Assembly: GCF_000177335.1 (NCBI RefSeq)
Contig: NZ_ADFP01000051.1
Coordinates: forward strand, 31,702-95,701
Source of the DNA: Pyramidobacter piscolens W5455
GTDB taxonomy: Bacteria > Synergistota > Synergistia > Synergistales > Dethiosulfovibrionaceae
Reading direction: 5' to 3'
DNA: 64,000 nt
Shown: piece after piece, positions 48,176-57,470 of the stretch
Numbering within the stretch: the first letter of the stretch is position 1
How the letters are laid out: each line of letters begins with the position of its first letter
The notes under the pieces: generated by a model
What the model saw: the letters and a program-made list of their open reading frames with translations, nothing else
Told to the model about the DNA's origin: nothing
The model's database searches: none
Position numbers and translations under genes: made by a program

Positions 48176-50635
48176 TCACATCGCGCCGCGGTTGTAGTGG
48201 CCGCGGGTGGTGTGGGGAAGGTTTTGCGGATCCTTGAGCGCGCCGGAAATGGCCTGGCGGTACAGAGCGGTCAGGCGGCGGATCTCGTCGGGGCGATAGG
48301 TTCGGGCGTCGATGCGCAGGCGGGCGACGCCGAATTCCCGCAGCCGCGGCACGAGGTCGAGGACGCAGAGATCTTGGGAGTTGAGCACGTGCATGCGGCC
48401 GAACTGGTCGCGGGCGAGGCGGAAGGCCGCGCGCGTGCGGTCGCGCAGATAAATCTCCCCGCGTTCCCTGCCGCCGAGGAAGCTGTCGCCGACGTCGTAC
48501 TCCGACACCATCATTTCGATCGGCCCCTGCGCGAGGCATTCCAGCGGCAGCGGGCTGACGCCGGCCAAACGGCGGAGCTGGGTCAGGTTCAATTCGATCG
48601 ACGGAGTGGCGCCGGCGGCTCCCTGTTCGTGCCAGAAGAGCAGACTCTGGCTGTTGTAAACATTCAGGCTCATATCGGCCCACAGGGGGATTTTCAGTTC
48701 CATTTCGCGCGCCAGCTGCCAGAGGCCGAGATTGTGAACGTTGAGTTGGTCGGCGCCGCTTTCCCGCGTCTGGCGGAGAAAGTCTTTAAAGAGGCGCAGC
48801 TGCGGTTCCGCGACGATGCGCGGCGTGCCGATCGCGGCGCGGCGGCCGGCGGCGTGAACCAGTTCGACCGCGGCGGCGCAGTCGGCAAAGCTCGCGTCGT
48901 GGCTGAAGTAACGGTCGCCGCCGAAGATCACCCAGTCGGCGCCGCCGTCGAGCGCCGCCCGCACGCCGTCGAGTCGGTCGGTCCACACGGAAAGCCGTGT
49001 TTTTCCCGCGGGGCGCGCGGCGGCCAATTTTTTCAGATCGGCGTTTTCGCGTTCGAGCAGCGCCAGCGCCGCCGTTTTCTCCACGGGGCGGCGCGGCGGC
49101 AGAAAATCGTCGAGCCGCGCCCGGTCCAGCGCTTCGCAGGCCTGACGGCGGGCTTCGTTGATCTCGCCGGCGGGAACCATCAGTTCGCCCTCGACCGCCA
49201 GTTCCAGTCCGTTCAGAACGTATTCCGTCGCGCCGAGGCGTTCGAGCTGACGGCGCAGCGACGTTTCGTCAAGCGGCCGCGCGCGGGCCGCCTCGGCGAG
49301 GAAGCTTGTGCGCCCCGTTCCCGTGTGCCCTTCGCCGTCGCTGAATTCGACTTCCAGCGGACGACCGACGGTCGCCGAAATTCTGACGTTCACGGGCACG
49401 CGCCGTTTGTTCTTTTCGCCGTAGAACGTGGCGGCGTATTCCATCAGCTTTTTGTCCAGCGTGCGGAACACGGGCGCGTTCCGACGCACGCCGGGGGGAA
49501 CGTCGATCTCGGCCAGAGCGCCGGCCGGCGCGCATTCGACTTTGCGCCCGCCGACGGTCAGAGAAGCCACGGTCGTACCGGCGCCGCTTCCGCCCTTGCC
49601 CGCGAATTCGAGTCCGTCGCCGCAGCGCAGTTCCTTCTCCAGCCTGATTGCGGCGCGGCCGCGCCGCAGCGACTCGACGCGGCCGACGAACACGCCGCGG
49701 TTGTCGGGGCGGGAATCGCTGATCATCTTCCGTCCCGGTCGTCCCGTCAGGTACGCCGTCGTAAAGCCGCGGTTAAAAATCTGTTCGACGGCGGCGCGGT
49801 CGCGTTCCGGCACGCGGCAGTTCCCGGCCAGGCAGCCGTCGATGGCACGGCGGTACGCGTCGACGACCACGGCCACGTACTCGGGACGCTTCATGCGCCC
49901 TTCGATTTTGAAGGAGCAGACGCCCGCTTCGATCATCTGCGGCAGCACGTCGAGCGTGTTCAGGTCGCAGGGGCTGAGCAGATACGCGCCGGCGGAGCCG
50001 CCCAGCAGATTTCTGCCTTCGCGGTCAGTGAGCGCGTAGGGCATGCGGCAGGGCTGGGCGCAGCGCCCGCGGTTGCCGCTGCGGCCGCCGATCAGGCTGC
50101 TCATCAGACACTGGCCGGAGTAACAGACACACAGCGCGCCGTGGATGAAGGCTTCGATCTCAACGCCTTCAGCCGCGGCGGCCCGGAGGTCGGCGAGCGA
50201 AAGCTCGCGGGCCGGCACGGCGCGGACCATGCCGCAGTCCCCGGCGAAGCGCGCTCCGGCCGAATTGGTGATCGTCATCTGGGTGCTGGCGTGCCGCGGC
50301 AGTTCCGACGCGACGAGGCGGGCCAGACGCAAAACGCCGAGGTCCTGCACGATGATGGCGTCCACGCCGGCGTTGCTCAGAAAAGCCAGGTAATCCGCCA
50401 GCTCGCGCATCTCCCGATCGTCCGCGAGCGTGTTCACCGTCACAAACAGGCGCGCGCCGTGCAAATGCGCAAAACGCACGGCGCGGCTCAGCTCGTCGCG
50501 GTCGAAATTGTCGGCGTAAGCGCGCGCGCCGAAGGCCTTGCCGCCCAGATACACGGCGTCGGCCCCGGCGTTCACCGCCGCTTCAAGGGCTTCCCACGTT
50601 CCGGCGGGCGCCAGCAGTTCAAGGAATTTTTTCAT
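48176..50635 (-). CDS. U32 family peptidase/hydroxylase with DUF3656 domain (RlhA/TrhP-like)
   Basis: 819 aa. The N-terminal U32 TIM-barrel shows ELLAPAGTWEALEAAVNAGA, DAVYLGGKAFGARA and the signature EAFIHGALCVCYSGQCLMSS, with the Cys set CVCYSGQC...GRCAQPC that binds an iron-sulfur cluster. A DUF3656 domain occupies about residues 370-500, and the C-terminal part repeats a barrel-like segment (LSVWTDRLDGVRAALDGG). U32 proteins with DUF3656 resemble RlhA, which hydroxylates 23S rRNA C2501; TrhP/YegQ relatives act on tRNA. RNA hydroxylation is thus more likely than proteolysis. The gene is monocistronic, divergent from lysR. Confidence 0.88.
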   Translation of the reverse strand: MKKFLELLAPAGTWEALEAAVNAGADAVYLGGKAFGARAYADNFDRDELSRAVRFAHLHGARLFVTVNTLADDREMRELADYLAFLSNAGVDAIIVQDLGVLRLARLVASELPRHASTQMTITNSAGARFAGDCGMVRAVPARELSLADLRAAAAEGVEIEAFIHGALCVCYSGQCLMSSLIGGRSGNRGRCAQPCRMPYALTDREGRNLLGGSAGAYLLSPCDLNTLDVLPQMIEAGVCSFKIEGRMKRPEYVAVVVDAYRRAIDGCLAGNCRVPERDRAAVEQIFNRGFTTAYLTGRPGRKMISDSRPDNRGVFVGRVESLRRGRAAIRLEKELRCGDGLEFAGKGGSGAGTTVASLTVGGRKVECAPAGALAEIDVPPGVRRNAPVFRTLDKKLMEYAATFYGEKNKRRVPVNVRISATVGRPLEVEFSDGEGHTGTGRTSFLAEAARARPLDETSLRRQLERLGATEYVLNGLELAVEGELMVPAGEINEARRQACEALDRARLDDFLPPRRPVEKTAALALLERENADLKKLAAARPAGKTRLSVWTDRLDGVRAALDGGADWVIFGGDRYFSHDASFADCAAAVELVHAAGRRAAIGTPRIVAEPQLRLFKDFLRQTRESGADQLNVHNLGLWQLAREMELKIPLWADMSLNVYNSQSLLFWHEQGAAGATPSIELNLTQLRRLAGVSPLPLECLAQGPIEMMVSEYDVGDSFLGGRERGEIYLRDRTRAAFRLARDQFGRMHVLNSQDLCVLDLVPRLREFGVARLRIDARTYRPDEIRRLTALYRQAISGALKDPQNLPHTTRGHYNRGAM

Positions 50636-50704
50636 GATCTCCTCGCAGAGTTCTCTTCACGACGTTCTCCGCGGGCGGCCGACGTTTTCCGCCCGCGCTT
50701 TGGC

Positions 50705-50743
50705 AGACAGCGGCGCCGCCCCGACGGGATGGCGCCGCTGTCT
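50705..50743. repeat. 13-bp inverted repeat between divergent U32 and LysR genes
   Basis: AGACAGCGGCGCC/GGCGCCGCTGTCT with a 13-nt spacer. It sits 70 bp upstream of the U32 start and 125 bp upstream of lysR, and could be an operator or a leader hairpin. Confidence 0.4.
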
Positions 50744-50869
50744 CTGTATTGTACTCCGTTTCACTGGAAAGTAAATTCACGTCGGCGGCGCGCGGAAATC
50801 TTTTTCGTCCGCGCCGGACGTTTCATGATAAACTGAGTCTGATCACGAAACGGGAAGGAGATTCGGAGA

Positions 50870-51829
50870 ATGGAGCCGGTCGAGTTTCGGGAAATCGCCA
50901 TGATCCTCGCCGTCGGCGAGGAGTTGAGCTTCACGCGCGCCGCGGAGAAAAACTATATCTCCCAGCCGGCGCTCAGCAAGATCGTGCGCAAGGTGGAAAA
51001 AAATCTCGGCGCCGCCATCTTCGACCGCGGCTCTTCGCCGCTCCGCATCACGCCCGAAGGACAGCGCTTCATCGAGTACTTCCGCCGCCTCGAACAGGTG
51101 CGGAACGAGCTCGAGAAATACTGCGAAAGCCTGCGCCGTCAAAAGAAGGCTGATCTCGTCATCGGCGCGCCGTCGTTCTTCTGCACCTATGTGCTGCCGC
51201 CGCTCGTGGCGTCGTTTCAGATGGAACATCCCGGTTTCTCCGCCAAGCTCATCGAGACCAACGACGCCGAGTTGCGCGAGCTGCTTCGCGCCGGCGTGCT
51301 CGACCTCGGCCTGACAGTCGAAGAAAACATGCCCGCCGATCTGCAATCCTTTGTCCTGAAAAACGAGTCCATCGTCCTTGCGGTGCCGCGCGCCAATCCG
51401 ATCAACGCCCGGCTGCGGGATCTCGCCCTCGACGAGAGCGACCTCCGCGACGGTCTGGTCAACGAGGACGCTCCCTGCGTGTCGATCGGGGCCTTCGCCG
51501 GCGAGCGCTTTCTGCTCCTCAAGCCGGGCAACGACATCCGCGCCCGCGGGCTGAAAATCTGTCACGATGCCGGCTTCGAGCCGCAGATCGTGATGGAGCT
51601 GGACCAGCTGCTCACGGCTTACCGTCTGGCCGAGGCGGGGCTTGGCGTGGCGTTCATCCGCGCCTCCATCCCCTGCTGCGCCGGTTTTTCGCCGGATCTC
51701 TGCCTGTACCGCCTCGACCATCCCGACACGCAGCGACGGATCCGGGTGATCTTCAACGACCGGGCCCTCGCCAGCGAACGGCAGAAGAGTTTTGTCACCC
51801 ATCTCAAAAGCTGCCCGGAAGCCCGGTGA
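50870..51829 (+). CDS. LysR-family transcriptional regulator
   Basis: 319 aa. The N-terminal winged helix-turn-helix is textbook (ELSFTRAAEKNYISQPALSK, LGAAIFDRGSSPLRITPEGQ), followed by a coiled linker and a LysR substrate-binding domain (VIGAPSFFCTYVLPPLVASF, LGLTVEENMPAD). AAGGAG precedes the ATG. LysR regulators often control an adjacent gene; the aminotransferase at 51962, 132 bp downstream on the same strand, is the obvious candidate. Confidence 0.93.
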   Translation: MEPVEFREIAMILAVGEELSFTRAAEKNYISQPALSKIVRKVEKNLGAAIFDRGSSPLRITPEGQRFIEYFRRLEQVRNELEKYCESLRRQKKADLVIGAPSFFCTYVLPPLVASFQMEHPGFSAKLIETNDAELRELLRAGVLDLGLTVEENMPADLQSFVLKNESIVLAVPRANPINARLRDLALDESDLRDGLVNEDAPCVSIGAFAGERFLLLKPGNDIRARGLKICHDAGFEPQIVMELDQLLTAYRLAEAGLGVAFIRASIPCCAGFSPDLCLYRLDHPDTQRRIRVIFNDRALASERQKSFVTHLKSCPEAR

Positions 51830-51961
51830 ACGCCAGGGCATTCCATTCCGAACACATTTCCATGCGCGACTGGCTATTGGATTTTTTCCGCCGCGCCGAT
51901 TTAGAATAAGTCCATATCGATTCCTCATCCTGCACCATTACGACGAAAGGCGGCATTCCTC

Positions 51962-53173
51962 ATGAATATCGTTGAAAAGTTTGCCATGCTCGGCATCGAT
52001 AACGCGCCCGGCCAGGAAAGCCTGCAGAAGTCCGAACGGCTCGACCTGCGCGGCGAAAAGCTGGCAGGCCCGCGCGTCGATTTCTCTCACGGCGACGTCG
52101 ACGCCCACCTGCCTACGCCCGGCAGCTTCGAGGTGTTCTCCCACGGTTTCTTCGAGGGCGGCGCTCAGGCTTACACGCCGTACCGCGGCCGCAAGACCGT
52201 GCTCGAACACGTGGCGGAAAAGCTTTCGGCCTTCAACGGCGCGAAGATCGACCCGGCGCAGAATCTGATCCTCACGCCCGGCACGCAGGGCGCCCTGTTC
52301 CTCGCCATGGGCGCGAACGTGATGCCCGGCGACAAAGTCGCCATCATCGAGCCCGACTACTTCGCCAACCGCAAGATGGTCGAGTTCTTCGGCGGCGAGC
52401 TGGTCCCCGTTCAGATGGATTACGCGAACGTTTCCGGCAAGGCCGGCCTCGACCTCGCCGCGCTGGAAAAGGCGTTTCGGGACGGCGCGAAGCTGTTCCT
52501 TTTCTCCAACCCCAACAATCCCGTGGGCTGCGTCTATTCTTGCGAGGAAATCCGCGCCATCGCCGCGCTGGCGAAAAAATACGGCGCCGCGCTGATCGTC
52601 GACGAGCTTTACAGCCGCCAGGTCTATCCGGGCGTAAAGTACACCCACCTGGCCGCTCAAAAGGAAGTCCCCGGCAACCTGATCACCATCATCGGCCCCT
52701 CCAAGACCGAGTCGCTCAGCGGCTTCCGCCTTGGCGCCGCGTTCGGCAGCGCCGACGTGATCGAACGCATGGAAAAGCTTCAGGCCATCATGGCCCTGCG
52801 CTGCCCCGGCTACAACCAGGCCGTGTTCTTCACGTGGTTCGACGAGCCGGCCGGCTGGATGGACGCCCGCGTCGCCGAACACCGGCGCATCCGCGACGAC
52901 ATCATGAAGGTTCTTGCCGCGGCGAAAGGCGTTTCCGCCCGGGCCACCGACGGCGGCAGCTATCTCTTCGTGACTATCCCCGAGCTCGACGTCCGCCTGC
53001 ACGCTTTCATCCGCATCGTGCGCGAGCTGGCAGACGTGATCGTCACCCCCGGCACCGAGTTCGGCCCCCAGTTCCTGCACCAGTTCCGCATCAACTTCTC
53101 GCAGGACCACGACAAGGCCGTCGCCGCCATGGAGCGCCTGCTGGCCGTCATGGACCGCTACCGCAAAAACTAG
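51962..53173 (+). CDS. PLP-dependent aminotransferase (class I/II)
   Basis: 403 aa fold-type I enzyme. AYTPYRGRKTVLEHVAEKL, LTPGTQGALFLAMGANV, FSNPNNPVGCVYS (the NPxNP motif), LIVDELYSRQVY and the PLP Lys in GPSKTESLSGFRLG. The C-terminal GSYLFVTIPELDV and FRINFSQDHDKA complete the class I/II pattern. The substrate is not deducible. Beside a LysR regulator and an oligopeptide importer, it fits amino-acid catabolism in an amino-acid fermenter. AAAGG lies upstream of the ATG, and a 20-bp terminator follows. Confidence 0.9.
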   Translation: MNIVEKFAMLGIDNAPGQESLQKSERLDLRGEKLAGPRVDFSHGDVDAHLPTPGSFEVFSHGFFEGGAQAYTPYRGRKTVLEHVAEKLSAFNGAKIDPAQNLILTPGTQGALFLAMGANVMPGDKVAIIEPDYFANRKMVEFFGGELVPVQMDYANVSGKAGLDLAALEKAFRDGAKLFLFSNPNNPVGCVYSCEEIRAIAALAKKYGAALIVDELYSRQVYPGVKYTHLAAQKEVPGNLITIIGPSKTESLSGFRLGAAFGSADVIERMEKLQAIMALRCPGYNQAVFFTWFDEPAGWMDARVAEHRRIRDDIMKVLAAAKGVSARATDGGSYLFVTIPELDVRLHAFIRIVRELADVIVTPGTEFGPQFLHQFRINFSQDHDKAVAAMERLLAVMDRYRKN

Positions 53174-53232
53174 GCCGCCGCAAAAAATTGAAATTCGTAG
53201 TCAATGAAAAGAAACTGAGCAAACAATAGCAC

Positions 53233-53277
53233 AAAGAGGGACGGGAAACGCGCAGGTCGCGTTTCCCGTCCCTCTTT
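53233..53277 (+). terminator. Terminator after the aminotransferase
   Basis: A 20-bp perfect stem (AAAGAGGGACGGGAAACGCG at 53233, reverse complement at 53258) with a 5-nt loop and a T-rich end on the plus strand. Confidence 0.9.
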
Positions 53278-53557
53278 TCTCGTCGGCGGTATTTTTTTCG
53301 TTTCGCGATGAACCGTTTTGTCCGATGGTTTTCCAGTTTTTCCACGGGATCAAACGACAGATCGCGGCAATATGGATGATATTCAGGCATTATTTTCTTT
53401 ATTGACCATGCAGAATGAACTTCTCAAGTCTCAAACTTCATGCTAAGATAAATTTATCTTTCAGATGTCTTTCTTATATAAATTCTGACAAAACATGTGG
53501 TTATTAAGAAATCGCGCGCAAGCAATTTTTCGAAACAATACAGGGGGGACCGGTCAC

Positions 53558-54478
53558 ATGTTGAAGTACGTGCTGCAGAGGATATCCACGAGTTTGCTGA
53601 CGCTGTTCGTGATCATTACGCTGACGTTTTTTCTGATGCGGGCCATTCCGGGCGGCCCGTTCACCGACGAAAAGGTGATCCCGCCGGAAATCATGGAGAA
53701 GATCCTCGAACGCTACCACATGAACGATCCGCTCTGGAAGCAGTACGGACATTATCTGTGGAACGCGATCCACTTCGATTTCGGGCCGTCTTACCGCTAC
53801 GAGGGCATGACGGTCAACCAGCTGATCTCCGGTTCGTTCCCCGCCTCCGCTCTGGTCGGTTCGCTGGCGATTTTGCTGTCGCTGGCGGTCGGCATTCCCG
53901 CGGGCATCATCTCGGCGCTGCGGCGAGGGCGATGGCAGGACAAGACGGCCATGGTGCTGGCCACGCTGGGGATCACGATACCGAATTACGTGATCGCGAC
54001 GCTGATGGTTTACCTCTTCGCCTACCGCTGGGGGATCGTCACGGTCGGCTTCTGGGAAGGGCTGCCGACGTCGATCCTGCCGGCAATCACGCTGGCGGGC
54101 TATCCGGCGGCGTTCATCTCGCGCCTGACGCGCTCCAGCATGCTCGAAGTGATCCAGCAGGATTACATCCGCACGGCCTACTCCAAGGGACTGCGCGAAC
54201 GCACGGTCGTGTATATCCACGCGCTGCGCAACGCGATCATCCCCGTCGTCACCTATCTGGGGCCGCTCATCGCGGGCATCCTCACGGGCAGCTTCGTCGT
54301 CGAGCAGGTGTTCGGCATTCCCGGCCTGGGCCTGTTCTTCGTGACGAGCATCCAGAACCGCGACTACACGACGATCATGGGCGTGACGATTTTCTTCAGC
54401 GCGCTGCTGGTGTTCATGAATCTGCTCGTCGACATCTGCCTCGGCTTCATCGATCCGCGCATCAAGCTGGCCAAATAG
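53558..54478 (+). CDS. oppB: Oligopeptide ABC transporter permease OppB
   Basis: 306 aa BPD-type permease. N-terminal LKYVLQRISTSLLTLFVIIT and RAIPGGPFTDEK are OppB/DppB hallmarks. EAA-loop region RLTRSSMLEVIQQDYIRTAYSKGL, then SFVVEQVFGIPGLGLFF. About six TM helices. ATG at 53558 follows an AGGGGGG site; the long in-frame extension to 53495 lacks support. The 280-bp leader after the terminator (53278-53557) is AT-rich and probably holds the promoter, not resolved by eye. First gene of the oppBCDFA operon. Confidence 0.94.
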   Translation: MLKYVLQRISTSLLTLFVIITLTFFLMRAIPGGPFTDEKVIPPEIMEKILERYHMNDPLWKQYGHYLWNAIHFDFGPSYRYEGMTVNQLISGSFPASALVGSLAILLSLAVGIPAGIISALRRGRWQDKTAMVLATLGITIPNYVIATLMVYLFAYRWGIVTVGFWEGLPTSILPAITLAGYPAAFISRLTRSSMLEVIQQDYIRTAYSKGLRERTVVYIHALRNAIIPVVTYLGPLIAGILTGSFVVEQVFGIPGLGLFFVTSIQNRDYTTIMGVTIFFSALLVFMNLLVDICLGFIDPRIKLAK

Positions 54479-54491
54479 GGGGGAAGGCACG

Positions 54492-55451
54492 ATGACTGAA
54501 AAAATTTCCGCGGAAGCGCGACCGGTCCGCCTGCCCGATCTGAACGACGCGTCGCTGTTCGAGTTCGTCGGCGCGGAGGAGAAAAACAAGGCGGAGTTCA
54601 TCCGCCCCAGCCAGACGTACTGGCAGGACGCCTGGCAGCGCCTCAAACGCGACAAGCTGGCGATGTTCGGACTGTTCCTGATCGTCGGCATCTTTCTGAT
54701 GGCGATCTTCGGGCCGTTGCTTTCGCCCTACGCCTACGACGAACAGGATTTTCTCATCTCCAACGAGTTCCCCTCGTGGGCGCATCCGTTCGGCACCGAC
54801 ATGTTCGGACGCGACATGTTCGTGCGCGTCATGTACGGCGCGCGCATCTCCCTGGCCGTCGGCCTGATGGCCAGCCTCATCAACCTGACGATCGGCGTGA
54901 TCTACGGCAGCATCTCCGGTTTCGTGGGCGGCCGTACCGACGACGTGATGATGCGCATCGTCGACACGATCCGCAGCGTGCCGACGATGATCTACGTCAT
55001 TCTGCTGATGGTCGTGGTCGGGCCGGGGCTGAAAAGCATTTTCATCACGCTGGGCATCAACTACTGGACCAACATGGCGCGCATCGTCCGCGCCGAGATC
55101 ATGCGCGTCAAAAACGAGGAGTTCGTGCTCGCGGCGCGCGTCATCGGCGCCTCGCCGGCGCGCATGCTGCTGCGGCACCTGATCCCCAACGCCATGGGGC
55201 CGATCCTCGTCACGCTGACGTTCTGCATCCCGCAGGCGATCTTCGCCGAGGCGTTCCTGAGCTTCGTCGGGCTGGGCGTCAGCGCGCCGATGGCCTCGTG
55301 GGGAGTGCTCAGCAGCGACGCGATGAACGCGCTAATGGTCTATCCTTATCAGCTGTTCTTCCCCGCCATGGCGATCTCGCTGACGATCCTCGCGTTCAAC
55401 TTCTTCGGCGACGGCCTGCGGGACGCGCTCGACCCGCGGCTGCGCAAGTAG
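54492..55451 (+). CDS. oppC: Oligopeptide ABC transporter permease OppC
   Basis: 319 aa. The N-terminal soluble part with SQTYWQDAWQRLKRDKLAMF is the typical OppC leader; then HPFGTDMFGRDMFVRVMYG, the EAA loop AEIMRVKNEEFVLAARVIGA, and HLIPNAMGPILVT. Pairs with OppB to form the peptide channel. It starts 13 bp after oppB with GGGGGGAAGG upstream. Confidence 0.94.
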   Translation: MTEKISAEARPVRLPDLNDASLFEFVGAEEKNKAEFIRPSQTYWQDAWQRLKRDKLAMFGLFLIVGIFLMAIFGPLLSPYAYDEQDFLISNEFPSWAHPFGTDMFGRDMFVRVMYGARISLAVGLMASLINLTIGVIYGSISGFVGGRTDDVMMRIVDTIRSVPTMIYVILLMVVVGPGLKSIFITLGINYWTNMARIVRAEIMRVKNEEFVLAARVIGASPARMLLRHLIPNAMGPILVTLTFCIPQAIFAEAFLSFVGLGVSAPMASWGVLSSDAMNALMVYPYQLFFPAMAISLTILAFNFFGDGLRDALDPRLRK

Positions 55452-55472
55452 GCAAAGAGAGGGGGGATTTCC

Positions 55473-56465
55473 ATGTCGGAAAACATTCTCACGATCAGCG
55501 ACCTGCACACCTCTTTCTTTACGCCGGTCGGCGAGGTCAAGGCCGTCGGCGGCGTCTCGCTGAAGCTCGCCAAGGGGGAAGTATTGGGCATCGTCGGCGA
55601 ATCGGGCAGCGGCAAGTCCGTGACGATGCTGTCGATGCTGCATCTGCTCGGCCCGTCGGGCAAGGTCGTCGCCGGTTCGGTCAATTTCGAGGGGCAGGAA
55701 TTGACGACGATGAACTACAAACAGATGTCGGACATCCGCGCCAACAAAATCTCGATGATTTTCCAGGATCCGATGACCAGCCTCAATCCCGTGCTGTCCA
55801 TCTCGTACCAGCTGTGCGAGCCGCTGATCCGCCACAAGCACATGAATCGGCCCGAGGCGAAAAAGCGCGTGATCGAGCTGCTCCACGACGTCGGCATCGA
55901 GCCGGCCGAAGAACGTATCGGCCAGTATCCGCACCAGTTCTCCGGCGGGCAGCGCCAGCGCCTGATGATCGCCATGGCGCTGGCCTGCAATCCCGACCTG
56001 CTCATCGCCGACGAACCGACGACGGCGCTCGACGTGACCGTGCAGGCGCAGATCCTCGAGCTGATGAAGGATCTGCAGAAGAAATGGAACACGGCCATCA
56101 TCCTCATCACGCACGATCTCGGCGTCATCGCCGGCATGGCCGACCGCGTCGCCGTCATGTACAGCGGGCACATCGTCGAGGAGGGGACGCGGCGCCATAT
56201 TTTCTACCACCCGGCGCATCCGTACACACAGGGGCTGCTCAAGTCGGTGCCCAATCCCGACAACCTCACCAAGGAACGGCTGGTCCCCATCAAAGGGCAG
56301 CCGCCCGATCTGCTCAACCCGCCCAAGGGCTGTCCCTACGCGCTGCGCTGTCCCAAGGCGATGCGCGTCTGCCTGCAGTACCCGCCCGAAACGCAGTTCG
56401 TCGAGGAAGGCCATTCAGCCGCGTGCTGGCTTCAGCACGCGCCCCACGGAGGTGACGCGCGATGA
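55473..56465 (+). CDS. oppD: Oligopeptide ABC transporter ATPase OppD
   Basis: 330 aa. Walker [10 protein letters not shown]-loop [12 protein letters not shown], signature [15 protein letters not shown], Walker [14 protein letters not shown] and switch [11 protein letters not shown]. The C-terminal oligopeptide/dipeptide extension carries [14 protein letters not shown], the Cys cluster that binds Fe-S in some OppD proteins. It overlaps oppF as ATGA. Confidence 0.95.
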   Translation: MSENILTISDLHTSFFTPVGEVKAVGGVSLKLAKGEVLGIVGESGSGKSVTMLSMLHLLGPSGKVVAGSVNFEGQELTTMNYKQMSDIRANKISMIFQDPMTSLNPVLSISYQLCEPLIRHKHMNRPEAKKRVIELLHDVGIEPAEERIGQYPHQFSGGQRQRLMIAMALACNPDLLIADEPTTALDVTVQAQILELMKDLQKKWNTAIILITHDLGVIAGMADRVAVMYSGHIVEEGTRRHIFYHPAHPYTQGLLKSVPNPDNLTKERLVPIKGQPPDLLNPPKGCPYALRCPKAMRVCLQYPPETQFVEEGHSAACWLQHAPHGGDAR

Positions 56466-57418
56466 CCGGCGGTCAGGAAATCCTTCTCGAAGTCACGGAT
56501 CTGGTCAAACACTTCAACGTGCCCAGGGGCGTTGTGCGCTCCGTCGACGGCGTTTCGTTCAGCATCCGCCGCGGCGAGACGCTCGGCCTGGTCGGCGAGT
56601 CCGGCTGCGGCAAGACGACCGCCGGGCGCACGATCATCCGCCTGTACGACGTCACCTCGGGCAGCGTGAAGTGGAAGGGGCACGAGCTGGCGAGCCTTTC
56701 GCAGAAAGAAATGATCCCCTACCGCAAAGAGCTGCAGATGATCTTTCAGGATCCGTACGCTTCGCTCAATCCGCGCATGACCGTCGGCGACATCGTGATC
56801 GAGCCGATGGTGATCCACGGCGTGCCGCGCGACGAACGCATCGACCGCATGCGCCGCCTGCTTTCCATCGTCGGGCTCAACAGCGAGCACGCCAACCGCT
56901 ACCCGCACGAGTTCTCGGGCGGGCAGCGTCAGCGCATCGGCATCGCCCGCGCGCTGGCCGTCGAACCGGAATGCATCATCTGCGACGAGCCGATCTCGGC
57001 GCTGAACGTGTCCATCCAGGCGCAGATCGTCAACACGCTCGAAGATTTGCAGCGCGATCTGGGGCTGACGTATTTGTTCATCGCCCACGATCTGTCGATG
57101 GTCAAGCACATCAGCGACCGCGTCGCCGTCATGTACCTCGGCAACATCGTCGAAGTGGCGGAGAGCAACGAGCTTTATACCAATCCGCTCCATCCCTACA
57201 CGCAGTCGCTGCTGTCGGCCATTCCCGTCCCCGATCCCGACAAATCCGACGCGAGAAAGCGCATCCAGCTTGTCGGCGAAGTGCCCAGCCCGATCGATCC
57301 GCCTTCGGGCTGCAAGTTCCACACCCGCTGCCCGTGGGCGTTCGACCGCTGCGGCGCCGAAGCCCCGCGGCTCGCCGGCGGCGAGCACCAGTGCGCCTGC
57401 TGGCTGGTTAACGATTAG
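56462..57418 (+). CDS. oppF: Oligopeptide ABC transporter ATPase OppF
   Basis: 318 aa. Walker [11 protein letters not shown]-loop [19 protein letters not shown] (the OppF/DppF pattern), signature [15 protein letters not shown], and [14 protein letters not shown] Walker B (seen as [15 protein letters not shown]). C-terminal [14 protein letters not shown]ys motif. Forms a heterodimer with OppD. Confidence 0.95.
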   Translation: MTGGQEILLEVTDLVKHFNVPRGVVRSVDGVSFSIRRGETLGLVGESGCGKTTAGRTIIRLYDVTSGSVKWKGHELASLSQKEMIPYRKELQMIFQDPYASLNPRMTVGDIVIEPMVIHGVPRDERIDRMRRLLSIVGLNSEHANRYPHEFSGGQRQRIGIARALAVEPECIICDEPISALNVSIQAQIVNTLEDLQRDLGLTYLFIAHDLSMVKHISDRVAVMYLGNIVEVAESNELYTNPLHPYTQSLLSAIPVPDPDKSDARKRIQLVGEVPSPIDPPSGCKFHTRCPWAFDRCGAEAPRLAGGEHQCACWLVND

Positions 57419-57470
57419 GTTTTACCGCGCATCTTTCGTGCGCGTCATTATACGTAAGGAGGATTCAGTC

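Noticed and set aside
48197..50836. Very long plus-strand ORF (879 codons) antisense to the U32 gene
   Set aside because: It is the mirror of a high-GC gene; composition is Arg/Ala/Val/Gln-rich without motifs, while the minus strand has clear U32 signatures.
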